Positions 10,953 through 23,696 of a stretch of DNA of 64,000 nt are shown in pieces. Both the position numbers and the translations under genes were made by a program. The notes below the pieces were generated by a model, which had not been told where the DNA came from, did not search any database, and saw only the letters and a list, made by a program, of their open reading frames with translations. Position 1 is the first letter of the stretch. The number at the start of each line of letters is the position of its first letter. Source of the stretch: Salvia splendens (taxonomy: Eukaryota > Streptophyta > Magnoliopsida > Lamiales > Lamiaceae); NCBI RefSeq assembly GCF_004379255.2, contig NC_056037.1:13464902-13528901 (forward strand). The letters run 5' to 3'.

Positions 10953-11082
10953 CCGTGTCCGGTCAAACAACGACTCCTATTAGGGGACGGAGGGAGTATA
11001 ATCTAGGGTAATAGATTTGGCGGCTCCACTACTCGGACCACTGCTGCCACCTGAATTAGGGTTTTTTTTTCCGCCCAAAACC

Positions 11083-13506
11083 ATGAAACTAGCTCCGTTG
11101 AACACCGTGCAGAATGCCCACGACGATTCCATCTGGGCGGCGGCCTGGGTGCCGCCCACCGACGATTCCGGGCCGCTGCTGCTGACGGGCTCTCTTGACG
11201 AGACTGTCAGGCTGTGGAACTCCAATGGCCCCGACAAGTTGCAGACCAACACCGGACATTGCCTCGGCGTCGTCTCCGTCGCCGCCCACCCATCCGGCCG
11301 GATCGCCGCTTCCGCCTCCATCGACAGCTTTATTCGAGTCTTTGATGTCGCCACCAACAACACCATCGCCACCCTCGAGGCTCCGCCCTCTGAAGTCTGG
11401 CAATTGCAATTCAATCCCCAGGTATTCATCAATTAGGTTTTTTTTGGGCGTCTTTGATCATTATTTTTGTTTGCTGTGTTTATTTTTTATTTTTCTATAT
11501 ACGTGGTAATGATGATTTGGGGTTATGCAATACATAATGATGCAATTGCTATCAAATTTAGCTAAATAGGAAACATAGATAACAAACAATGAGAACGCAA
11601 GAGCTGGTGCTGGTGATCAGAAGAGATTCTTAACTAACAGCTGATGTTGCTGATTCTTAATTGATGTGAACTTGTGGTACTTTGTGCATTGAAAAATTTG
11701 GTTGAAAGGTAATTCAAAATCTTGCTTCTTGAGAAACTTCAAGTGATAATAGTTAGTGATAACTCCAAGTCCAAGATAAGAAAGTTATCGGTGGATTCCT
11801 TCAATTGAAGATCAATTCCACAAACCTGTGGCGCCTTCAGCAAATTTGGGAATCATGGTTACATGCACAAAATCGTCAACAAATGACATTTAGAGGTTGA
11901 AATAGTCAATCTTGATTGTTATATGATCCAATCTTGTATGCCAAACACAATCTGTCCATACGGGAATTTCAACTTTGCTACCAAACAACATGTTATGTTA
12001 AAATATCATCCTTAACTAAGACACCACATCCCTTTTACTGTCATGTCATATCTCTTCTGATCATATCTTTCCTAGAAAACAGGGCATAAAGGTTCCTGTT
12101 TATATTTAGTTGAAAGTTGAAACATACTTCTTGTACTCATTTCACGATAGATATTTGTCTTCTCTGACTGAGCAGCTATAGATTAACTTGAAGTAACTTT
12201 GCAGCTATGAATTGATTCAATGGGTGACGGATCATACATGTTTATTGTCTTCCTAGCTTTAATCATAGTAGTTCGCAAGATCTTTTACTTGGTGGAGTCA
12301 TCAAACAGACACTGATCTCATTCTAACCTGAGGCTACTTTTCTCATACTGATAATGAAAAATTGTACCAATTTTTTAAATTTCATATCTTGTAAGAACAA
12401 TGATGCAACTTGGTTTCATATTCTGTTTGATGACTCGTGATGCCCCAGAATTGTACCATAACACTATAATATTTGTTTGTGGTGTGAAAATGAAAAGTCC
12501 TGTTCAGATATCTTAAGTTTCCCAATCTAATGAGATCTTCTTCTTCTTGGTGCACACTCTTCTGATTGACTGCCAAGCAATTAATATATAAGAAAATACT
12601 GTAATATTTACATGCATACATATATATTTATAGTTGGACCATGGTCATTGCTAACCTTTGAGTTAACACATTTCTATCTTGGACTTGTGGTGTCAGTAGT
12701 ATTCTGATTCTCGTTCATGGAACTCTTCCATGCCTTTTCGAAACAATTTTGAGAAGCATTATGATATCAGCTATAATATCTTTGAACTTTCCCCTCTATA
12801 TGTTACTTTTGCCTGTTTCTGGCAGAATTGCTTTTGGTAGTCTCATTGGAAACTTCTACATCTTCTTACTCAGGGTACAACACTAGCAGCAGCTGGAGGT
12901 GGTAGTGCATCAGTGAAACTGTGGGATACCGCAGAATGGAAGCTGATTGCCACACTAGAAGCTCCTCGACCCGAAGGATTGAAGCCATCAGAGAGAAGTG
13001 GGAGCAAGAAGTTTGCTCTGTCCGTAGCATGGAGCCCCGATGGTAGACAAGTTGCATCTGGTGCAATGGATGGAACCATCTCTGTCTTTGACGTGCCCCG
13101 TGCCAAATTCTTGCACCACTTGGAAGGCCACTGCATGCCCGTCAGAAGTCTTGTGTACTCATCAGCTCCTCTTGATTCAAGAGTGCTCTTCTCTGCTTCA
13201 GACGACGGTCATGTTCATGTCTATGATGCCGAGAGGAAAACCTTGATCACGTCGCTGTCAGGCCACTCTAGCTGGGTGCTGAGTGTGGATGTATCCCCAG
13301 ACGGAGCAGCAATAGCAACAGGCTCAAGTGACAAAAGCGTTCGCCTATGGGATCTGAAGATGAGAGCGGCCACCCAGATACTGACTAGCCACACTGACCA
13401 GGTTTGGGCAGTGGCATTTGGACCAACGTTGCAGACAGATGTAAGATCTTGCCTGCTTGCTAGCGTGTCTGATGACAAGAGCGTATCGTTCTATAAATAT
13501 TCTTGA
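11083..13506 (+). CDS. VIP3: WD40-repeat protein VIP3 / SKI8 homologue
   Basis: Two exons, 11083-11421 and 12874-13506, joined in phase 0, give 323 residues, the family's usual length (about 320). The protein is a seven-bladed WD40 propeller throughout, with repeats ending in LWNS, VFDV, LWDT, LWDLK and DKSVSFYKYS. Plant VIP3 is the SKI8 subunit shared by the nuclear Paf1 complex (transcription elongation, flowering control via FLC-type genes) and the cytoplasmic SKI complex (exosome-linked RNA decay). MKLAPLNTV is chosen as start because it matches the family; the frame is open 22 codons further upstream, but that part is low-complexity. The 1.45-kb intron holds no recognisable gene. The Stowaway/copia nest ends only 86 bp upstream of the start codon. 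The gene shows no lesions. Confidence 0.93.
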
Positions 13507-15545
13507 AAACAGCCAACACAGAGGAATATTGGTTCCTCCCCATTCGGTTGAGGTACTAGGGAAGGGGATGTGTTTGTTAGTGTAATAAAATTGGTGTATG
13601 TATACCTGATACCTCCATGTTGGTTTTAGTTCTAATTTAGGGTGAATTTTTTTATGCTTAATGTTTGTGCTTTTGTTAGCCCTTGGGTGGAGCTCTTCAG
13701 CTGTCAAAATTTGTGAAGATGATGACTGTCTATTACTTTGACAAATATAAATGCTGTTAGAATTCTTGGTTCACTGGATTCGGTTAGACCTCATATAGAT
13801 CTTTTGTAAATTAGATATGTTTCTATTGTCATCGTCACATCCAAACATAGTTAAGTGCTGTTATAAAACATGCGATACTCCTACTAACTCTTCCTGTTAA
13901 AAGGGGAGTGCATGCATGGCAAGTTTTGACTTGTGGGTACTAAAATGGCAAAGTATTTCGAGTGAATGTATTTCATACTAGTACTAGTTTTCAAGGCTTC
14001 ATACCTAACATCTTTTGAGTCGATGTACCTTTACAATTGTAACTTAAAGAGTTTGGAGTATAACTTATTTAAACAATATTTTCCTTTCAAAAACACATCT
14101 CTAAATAGTCCGTAGGAATCGTAAACGATCAGTATGTGATAAGTGCAATGTTGGGTAAGCAAGCATGAACATTTACATAAATTATGTATGCAGTACAGGT
14201 ATCATATAGCGGGGATAGCGAAGATATGAAGGTCACGTGTTCGATCGCATATATTTTTTATACTTGTGTTGTGTTGTGTTTTGTTGGATATTAATAGCAT
14301 AATTTGATGCATAACTTGCTTTTTTATTTTCAAAACCTAGCTTTACGTCAAGTGAAGTCGAATTAATTCATATATTTGTCTCTATCCTTCACCGGCCTCT
14401 AGTCTAATTAATTACTAGTATATTTTGACAATTCGTGTTCACATCATGGATGTTTGTAATTCACATTGCTCAAGGAAGCCAATTCCAACTAAAGGGTGGA
14501 GTAGAATATAGATAAACTGATCATTCATTTGCGAAATCTATTAACATTTGTTATGTATTTGGTCTGACTTATTAATTTCAGTGTATTTCATTCATACAAA
14601 AGCTCAATGATCAACACTATAATAAGTGCAAGATTTGTAAATTTTATGGAAAATGATAGTAATATTCGGTCCTAATCATTTTATACATAATATTCCATTA
14701 ATTAGTTTGATACTTTTCCTCATAGATACGTCATACGAGTGATCAAATTGCATTAGGAAAAACGTGTGGAGAAACTCTGAAGACCAGACAAAACTCTACA
14801 GTGCATTGAATATTGATACTTACTACCCTTGTGAAAGTGATATCAATAATTAATTTCACCTAAAGCAATTATAATTCTTCGTAGTGAAGTTGTGTATTTT
14901 GATATAAATCTTTATCTCCCGACTAACCTCAAACTTAGCCACTTTGGCTAACTAGACCTTTTTTTAAAAAATCGAAAATCAATTTCCATTTAAGCTGGGT
15001 TAAACTAGACCTTTATATACAATGAAATACTGACAAAATTAAGCTTTAAAATATACGCAAACAAAATCACAAATTTCTTCAACAAAGAAAAATACAAAAT
15101 TATTTTCAAATACAGATTTACACATTTTAATTCTAGTACTCCTATCATTTTATGAATTTCACTACAAGTTTTATGTGGTGGAGTAAACTTTGTATATCTT
15201 CTTAGGCGCTTTCTACTTTACATAGCATGATCTCTCTTCTTTTTATTTTCCAGAAACCAAAATATCCACAAGGATGATGATACATACAGTGGCCATGAAT
15301 TGAGAAAGCACCCCCTCATAGAGCAAGCAATGGTTTCCCTGATTGTACTTGTCTCCATCATAAATCTATCCTGATCAAATTATGTGTGTGACACTCTCAT
15401 ACCCTAGCCCCACCCCTCTTAATCAATATCCTTCTGAAAATTCAAATCAACCAAATTTCTATTAAAACTGTAACCATACCATATCTGTTATAGGAAAAAA
15501 GACAGGATTTCGGAATCACGTGGCAAAATACAATGACACGTGTGG
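13507..15545. other. Intergenic, no gene seen
   Basis: AT-rich sequence between the converging VIP3 and threonine synthase genes. A tRNA-like B-box ('ggtcacgtgttcgatcgc', about 14230-14247) could mark a degraded SINE, but no convincing A-box goes with it. Confidence 0.5.
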
Positions 15546-17075
<1,530 letters not shown>

Positions 17076-17079
17076 TTAT

Positions 17080-17704
17080 AATTTCATCCTCCGTCCCATT
17101 AAAAATGAAATATTTATTCCATTAAAAATAAAATATTTTTTAAAACAGAAATATCTCTATTTCTACTTTTTCATCTGTCTTACTTTATTATCTTTTTATT
17201 AACTCATAAAACAACGCTACATAAAAACTCGTGTCGGTTCCTAAAGGTTGCATATTTAATGAGACAAAGGATTACTCCTATAAAGTAACGTGCGGTCAAT
17301 GAGATTTTAATTTTATTTAATCTCTTTAAAAGGCCAAATTCTATGAGGATCTTAATATGCTTCGATTTCGGCTCTATCCTAAATCTCAATACATCTTTCT
17401 TTTAAAAATAGGTAAACACATGGAATTAGTCGTTAAAGCAGCGCACTGATGAGCAAAAAATCGTAACATGATGAATAAAATTACTCCATATGTAACATCA
17501 CATGCACATTACTTAATGGTCAACACGTGCCTTTATACACTCTCCATATGTAACATCACATGCACATTACTATAGCTTAGTCGGCTATACGTCTAGGTTC
17601 ATGGAGTATGAATCTATTTTACGTTGGTTTTTCGAGTTGTCTGAATATTGTACTCCTAATAGTAATACAAATATCTTACCACCTAATTAGTGTAGTTTTT
17701 ATTA
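17080..17704. other. Threonine synthase promoter side with MITE remnant
   Basis: The phrase 'cctccgtcccattaaaaatgaaata' at about 17088 is one end of a Stowaway-like MITE without a recognisable partner. A 24-base phrase 'tccatatgtaacatcacatgcacat' occurs twice (about 17486 and 17544), a local direct repeat. No gene seen. Confidence 0.5.
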
Positions 17705-18005
17705 CTCCCCCGTTCCCTAAATATTATCCCACTTTGACTCAGCACGAGTTTTAAGAAATGTAATAAAAAGTGAACTGAACAAGTTAATGAATTTAGATCC
17801 TACTTTTATATAATACTCCCTCCGTTTCTTCATAGTTGGGTCATTTTTCCATTTCGGAAAGTTTCTTCATAATTGAGTCATTTCCATATATAGTAATTAT
17901 TTTATCTTTCTTTCTTTACTCTCTCTTACTTTTTTCTCTCTATTTTATTCACTTTCTACTTTATTCTCTCCACCTTTTTCTCTCTCTTAGAGCATCTCCA
18001 ATGGC

Positions 18006-18161
18006 GGACGTCCGGTCGGACATCCGCGACGGGCGACCGGGACGTCCGCCATTGTGGCGTTTCAACTCGGACACGGACGTCCCGTAAGGACGTCGGATGT
18101 CCTCGGACGTTGCGGCGACGGGCGGGCGGACGTCCGCCATTGTGGCGTGGGTCGGACGTCC
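18006..18161. repeat. Subterminal GGACGTCC palindrome array
   Basis: The 8-base palindrome GGACGTCC occurs five times within 156 bp of the element's left end (18006, 18040, 18075, 18128, 18154). Subterminal repeats of this kind are often transposase or Myb-partner binding sites. That role here is inference. Confidence 0.75.
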
Positions 18162-18183
18162 GGTATATTAATTTTTTTTAAAA

Positions 18184-18194
18184 CTCTATATATA
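18184..18194 (+). promoter_or_regulatory. TATA box of the Harbinger transposase gene
   Basis: CTCTATATATA lies about 90 bp upstream of the transposase ATG at 18278, the spacing expected for a plant core promoter with a short leader. Confidence 0.6.
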
Positions 18195-18277
18195 CGGCTC
18201 GTTGAACTTCATTTCATTCGCACCACTTGTGTTAACAAGTTTCTCTCTCTACATCTCTATTTTCAAGTATATCTACA

Positions 18278-19561
18278 ATGGCTAGTGACAGTGATAGCGA
18301 GGATGAATTGGAGGTCGTTGTGGAAGGTGCGATAGATAGGCTGCTACACCAGAGGGAGCAGCGGCGGCAGCAGGCGGCGGTACATCGGCCGATCCGTCGT
18401 CGAACTATAATACCCCGTGACCACATTGCTGCACATATTCGGTTGTATCAGGACTACTTCGCTCCGCAGCCGCGTTTTGGGGATGCCTTATTCCGGCGAC
18501 GTTTTAGGATGCATCGTCCGCTGTTTATGCATATCGTGAGTGCTTTAGAGAGAAGATACCTGTATTTTAGGATCAGAGAGGATGCAGCTGGCAAACCCGG
18601 ACTCACGCCCTTACAGAAGTGCACTGTCGCAATCAGACAACTGGCGTACGGAGGCGCGGCCGACATGTTCGACGAGTACCTCCACATTGGCGAGTCGACA
18701 GCCGTCGAGTGTCTGCAGAATTTTTGCGCGGGCGTGAGAGCGATATTCGGTGAGCGGTATCTTCGGAGTCCGAGCCCCGAAGACTGCCAGAGTCTGATAG
18801 ATATGCATGGGTCGGTGCACGGGTTCCCTGGGATGTTGGGCAGCATAGATTGTATGCATTGGGAGTGGAAGAACTACCCCGCCGCCTGGAAGGGGATGCA
18901 CACTACTGGCTTCAAAGCCAAGCATCCCACGATGATCCTTGAAGCTGTAGCTGACTACCGGCTGTGGATATGGCATGCTTATTTTAGAGTCGCCGGGTCG
19001 AACAACGACATCAACGTTCTCCAGTCGTCGCCCCTGTTCAATGCTCAGTGCAATGGCGTTGGTCCCGCCATCAGTTTCGTCGCCAACGGCAACCAGCACA
19101 ATATGGGATACTATTTGGCGGATGAGATATACCCAAACTGGCCCGTCTTTGTGAAGACAATCAAGCATCCGCTCGGACAAAAGAAGTCATACTTTGCGAG
19201 CCGTCAGGAAGCAGCGCGCAAGGATGTGGAGCGGGCATTTGGTGTGCTCCAGAGTCGATGGGCGGTAGTCAAGGGTCCTGCACGGCAGTGGTATATTCCC
19301 AACATCGGCGATGTCATGTACGCACGTATCATAATGCACAACATGATTGCCGAAAATGAAGCTGCGGAATTGACTCAGTGGACCAATGAAGATGATACGG
19401 GTGCAGGTCCAAGTCACGGCGTGGCCACCGCGAATGTGAATATGGGGGTACCTCATGGAGAGGTCGAGCGGATGCGTGCATTTGCCGACATGCGGCAAAC
19501 AGATGCCCATGTTCGACTTCAGAACGATATTATCGAAGAAGTTTGGACGCGGAAGGGTTGA
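18278..19561 (+). CDS. PIF/Harbinger transposase (DDE_Tnp_4)
   Basis: 427 residues, complete and without stops. The acidic and then basic N-terminus leads into a helix-turn-helix-like part (MHRPLFMHIVSALERR, QKCTVAIRQLAYG). The nuclease domain has the catalytic triad Asp191 (GSIDCMHW), Asp244 (NNDINVL) and Glu318 (DVERAFG), as in the HARBI1-like nuclease family. KAKHPTMILEAVADYRLWIW and the YYLADEIYPNW segment are strongly family-typical. ATG at 18278 is preceded by a TATA box and a short leader. The protein would cut and paste the element in the nucleus, targeting TWA sites. Plant relatives need a Myb-like partner, which this copy does not encode. Confidence 0.93.
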   Translation: MASDSDSEDELEVVVEGAIDRLLHQREQRRQQAAVHRPIRRRTIIPRDHIAAHIRLYQDYFAPQPRFGDALFRRRFRMHRPLFMHIVSALERRYLYFRIREDAAGKPGLTPLQKCTVAIRQLAYGGAADMFDEYLHIGESTAVECLQNFCAGVRAIFGERYLRSPSPEDCQSLIDMHGSVHGFPGMLGSIDCMHWEWKNYPAAWKGMHTTGFKAKHPTMILEAVADYRLWIWHAYFRVAGSNNDINVLQSSPLFNAQCNGVGPAISFVANGNQHNMGYYLADEIYPNWPVFVKTIKHPLGQKKSYFASRQEAARKDVERAFGVLQSRWAVVKGPARQWYIPNIGDVMYARIIMHNMIAENEAAELTQWTNEDDTGAGPSHGVATANVNMGVPHGEVERMRAFADMRQTDAHVRLQNDIIEEVWTRKG

Positions 19562-20924
19562 CGTTGATGTTAGTACTTTTTTTGTTTTATTACTATGTAA
19601 TTTTTTTTCAAATCATGTATGTTTTTTTTAAATGAAGTTGTTAATTTTTCCCGTTCGTATTCGTGTTGAAATTTTATTTCCGTAAACGTAAATTGCTTTA
19701 TTTGTGAATTTGTGATTTTTTTTATTGCGGGAAGTCCTAGTGGGAAGGGCGATGGGAAGGACGGATTGTGAAGGGGATGTCCTAGTAACGTGGCAGTGGG
19801 ATGGGAAGTCCCTAGTGACGTGACAGGAGGTGTTTTTGGGAAGTCCTAGTGGATGTCCTAGTGGGACATCCGCCCACTGGGGATGCTCTTACTTATTTTA
19901 TCTATTTATTCAACACGCTCAACATCGCTTTCTTAAACTCCGTGCCGAAAAGTTTCGCCTCAACTATGGTGAAACGGAGGGAGTACTAATTTTATAATAA
20001 AATGCTGAGTATGAATGAGTTAGTGAAATATGTTGTCTACTACAAAAAATGATAAAAAGTTAAATGAGACAAATTTTTTGGGATGAGCGGAAATAGAAAA
20101 ATGGAACAAATTTTCAGGGACGGAGAGAGTAATTTTTTATACAATAAAAAATAGGAAAGCCGATATCACGTTAGGTTTTGAAGCTTTCTGTTGACAATAA
20201 CATTCTTGGTTATCGAAATCCTCCTCTGAAGACTGTAGTGGTAACAAGTAGTAGTACTTAATAATTTAGTAGTAGTAGTTCAAATATATTGACATGTGGT
20301 AGATAATCTTCGTTTGATAAATAAAAAAACAAACAGAGATGTATTTTACAGATATAATTGTCCCTGAAATCACCAAAGTTGAATTCTGGAACACAACATT
20401 CAAAATTTAAATGACGATGAAATTTTAATTGTGTTTAATTGTCCCATAAAAACCTCAAAAAATCCGTTAATAAATATTGTGCATGTGTTTATACTTTTAC
20501 CTCTTCAATAATATGGGTAGTACAAATGGTAGTATTAACTTTATTTAGCATCTAATAAAACTCTAAATAAAAATTATTACATCATAATTTTGATGCTGAG
20601 TACATACTAAACTATTAATTTTAATTGGGGTTAATAGTATACATTGTGAATATATCAACTTTTAGAGAGAAAAAATAAAGGGAAAATCAACCCTCGCTCT
20701 CTCTCTTTAGCCTTTACAGTCAAACACAAAATCAGATTTTCATAATTTGCTTGTTTGGGCTACAAGCACATATATACTAATACAAACTAGCATTTATTCA
20801 TACATACGAAATTCTCAGTTGTGCTAGTATATTATCAGGCATCAGCCATTCAAATGCAGGGAACAATTTAGCCAATAGCATAGTACGAAAGCTGAGGCAT
20901 TTCTTTGCCCAGTAACATCTCTAC

Positions 20925-22168
20925 TCAAACCTTCCTAATTAGAATAAACAGCCTCTGGTCAAGTTCAAATCTAGCAGCAATGGAAGGATCCCCCTTGAGC
21001 ATCATTAAGAGTCCACCGAATGAGACGTATATATCCCTGGAGCCAAATTGAAACAAACATGATAGCCAGAGGGATCGAGACAATATCACTTAAAAATAAA
21101 ACAACAGGCGACTCTTCAACACAAGTCCAATATTCATAGCACACCCAGCTTAGTTGAGGTGAAGTGTGAACACATATTATCATAGACTAACTACTGTGTT
21201 AAGGAAATGAGATGAGGAGAAATATTTTAGATGAATGCAAGACAAAGGCAAGGAAACATACGCTTTGACTTGCTTCTCGCTAGATTCCTCAGAGATTCTG
21301 TACAGTTTACCTTGCATGACAAAGTCGAATTTGTCAGCAAGCGACTTCTTGTTACCCTGAAATGAGAAAGCAAATAAGAGCTGACAAGCACTCGATACCA
21401 CAAAGATTTGGAGCACTGGATGAATCATCATTTCTAACTATTTCAAACTAGATTAACAATAACAGAACATTAAAGCCAAAATGTCGCATAAGTTTTTCCT
21501 GGTGTTCAGCTTAAATAGCCATTAATGATACCATGAGATCAAGCTAGGAGCATACATAAATGCATCAGGGAGGGAGTCTCAAAACATTCATTTACTAAAC
21601 TAGTTGATTTTAGGTTTACCTACGGCCAATCAACTAGTATTAGAAAAAATCTACCTCGTCGAAAATTGCAACTACTCATTAAAACCAAAGCAGTTCAGAT
21701 CATGATTTAATACCGGAGTGTAATAACCAGAATCGGGAGTTCCGTCCAAGTTCAAAGTGGACGCTAATACCAGCATGAACTTCTCCCCAGCATGCATCGG
21801 ATAAATCTCAATGTTGACATCAAGATGTATCAGCATGTCAAACTGCTCACTCCTAGCAGAAATACGAGAGACTAAACGAAAAAACCACCAAGATGTAAGA
21901 GTCATAACATGTCCAAGGCCAAGAATGAAAACAATGGCATGATGAAAACCCAAGCAACATCTAATCAATAAACCAACTCTACATACAATGCTTTAAATCC
22001 ATTGGCCAATAATGCCAGTTTAAACATTAAAAAGGAATACACAACACAATAACTAGAATAAGAGCAGTAAAATGGATGGGCTTAAAAAATCATACCCCTA
22101 TCAAACTTTTTTCCATCTGGATCTATCGCATCAATTCAAAATATATCTTCAAATAGTGTCTCCACCAT
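20925..22168 (-). pseudogene. NRPB8: RNA polymerase II/IV/V subunit RPB8 (RPABC3), stop at codon 11
   Basis: Four exons (22168-22096, 21871-21714, 21356-21262, 21036-20925) with GT-AG borders splice into 146 codons, the family length. RPB8 is a small OB-fold subunit shared by nuclear RNA polymerases. Recognisable stretches are [70 protein letters not shown] and FELDQRLF. Codon 11 (22136-22138) is TGA, between FEDIF and IDAIDPDG, where relatives have a sense codon. No in-frame ATG upstream or soon after could rescue the N-terminus. All splice sites are otherwise good. This is either a young pseudogene of a duplicated gene, a nonsense allele or a base error. Further untranslated 5' sequence may extend to about 22650. 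Confidence 0.85.
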
Positions 22169-23696
22169 CTTTACAACACTGAAGAAGAAGCTGAATCTAC
22201 AAGGTTACTAGCAAAATAAACCTTGGCCTCAAGATATAAAACCTACAGCAAACACATAAAAATCTATTGTTCAACCACAAATTTGAGAAATTATAAGTAT
22301 TTATAACCTTAACTACAATAGGCACTAATCACAGTCAGTAAGCAAACTCAAATTCTAGTTTCTAAACTTAAATTCTTGATATAGCAAAGTGATGGCAGTA
22401 ATCACAGTCAAGCTAAAAGTTATTTGAAAATTGCAAATTCATTTTTTAACATGATTGAACTCTACCACATTTGACAAGGATGTATTAATCCAATCAATCC
22501 ATATTCCAGTGATCTAGTTGGCCTGAAATCAATTCTATACAACAAACCTGATGGAATAAAACTTGGGAAACGCCATAAATTGGAAGGAATAGTGTTAACA
22601 CTTGAGAAACTCACCGGCGAAGAGAGTGAGGAGGCGGCAACGAAGCTAACAGATTCAGGATTTGGGGTCTTTTACTTTTGGGCTTCCCTTTCATCTTTCA
22701 AGTGGGCCGAGTTATATTCAAATGTTTAGCCCACAAATTACATGGGCTGATTGCTCAGATTTATTAAATTATTTGGTTAATAGCGAGTATGGTTTGAATT
22801 AGTTATAACTAATTTTTAAAAAATATCTTAAAATTTTAAATTTACATAACTATCTCAATTTAAATTATTTTTTCATAACGCATATCAAATTAAAGATAAT
22901 TAAATAATCACTTATTATGTAATAAAAAAATGGTGAAAGAACAAGCATTCTAGCTAATGAAAATAAAACGTGTCAAATATATATCAAAGTAAATATCAAT
23001 AAATAATAAAAAAACGGCTACGCTATAATCATATAAAATGGTAATGTTATCAACATCTGATTCTAACTTCAACAAAATTACCTTTTTAGTATTATTTCTC
23101 TTATATGTTTTGACTATTAAATCAATTTCCTAGCTTGGGACAGTAAAACTAGTATCAAATTCATTTAAACCAAAATTACCATATTTTAGGTATTATTATG
23201 TTAATCGCTGATATAATCTCTTAGTTTTCCATAACAAATCTTTGGAACTCGGCCTTTTGCTTGATTACATACATGTAATTACTTATATGTTGTAGAATAA
23301 TATACACTGAGTTGTTTTATGAGTTCAATATTTGTCATCTGTCTTAACTCTTAAAAAATTCAATCTATTTTGATACTTTGTACATCAATCAACAAAAATA
23401 TATCCCAGCAATAAGGTAATGATGGGGTTTGAAAAGATAGATGCAAGGAGCAACTGGTGGCAGCAAACATTGACGTTTACAGCAATCATATGTATGATAA
23501 CAATGGCACTCGACTTTACCGCAGTTTCCAAGTCAACTAATATATGTATGGAAGTAGTATGGTGTAGTAGGGATATGATCAGTTGATAACTATCTTAAAA
23601 TTGATAATTGACAACTATGTCAAACAACCTACGTATTGACATCTATAATGTAGATTGCTGACATAGTTTTCAGTTATAACAATAAAATGATGGGGC
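22169..23696. other. Intergenic, AT-rich, no gene seen
   Basis: Includes the probable RPB8 5' UTR/promoter (to about 22670), then more than a kilobase of AT-rich DNA with no recognisable coding or repeat structure. Confidence 0.5.

Larger units (their letters stand above)
4283..10996. mobile_element. Stowaway-type MITE split by a copia insertion
   Basis: Left half 4283-4331 starts CTCCCTCCCGTCCCCGAATA after TA; right half 10953-10996 ends with TAGGGGACGGAGGGAG before TA (10997-10998). The halves are the two ends of one short element of about 88 bp, with inverted repeats and a TA target site typical of Stowaway (Tc1/mariner) MITEs. The copia element at 4332-10952 sits between them, flanked by CCGTC/CCGTG. 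Confidence 0.8.
17990..19888 (+). mobile_element. PIF/Harbinger transposon with intact transposase (level 3 of nest)
   Basis: 1,899 bp, flanked by TTA on both sides (17987-17989 and 19889-19891), the TWA target site of this superfamily. Terminal inverted repeats are GAGCATCTCCAATGG at the left and the inverse of CCACTGGGGATGCTC at the right. It holds one intact ORF, the transposase. The Myb-like second ORF normal for autonomous elements is absent, so mobility would need that partner from elsewhere. Confidence 0.93.
17816..19983. mobile_element. Second Stowaway-type MITE (level 2 of nest)
   Basis: Left end CTCCCTCCGTTTCTTCATAG after TA (17814-17815); right end ACTATGGTGAAACGGAGGGAG before TA (19984-19985). 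Its two halves flank the Harbinger element. Confidence 0.8.
17705..20129. mobile_element. Outer Stowaway-type MITE (level 1 of nest)
   Basis: Left end CTCCCCCGTTCCCTAAATATT after TA (17703-17704); right end AGGGACGGAGAGAG before TA (20130-20131). The interior contains 'actttgactcagcacgagttttaagaaatg', shared with MITEs at 57595 and 59616, so this is a known local family. It is interrupted at 17816 by a second MITE. Confidence 0.7.

Noticed and set aside
11800..12300. Possible antisense copia fragment in VIP3 intron 1 (a short FVDDF-like peptide)
   Set aside because: Only a few residues resemble a reverse transcriptase motif and no neighbouring motifs or termini support it.
14205..14260. Second tRNA-like B-box near 14230
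   Set aside because: No matching A-box at proper spacing and no tRNA fold; too weak to call a SINE.
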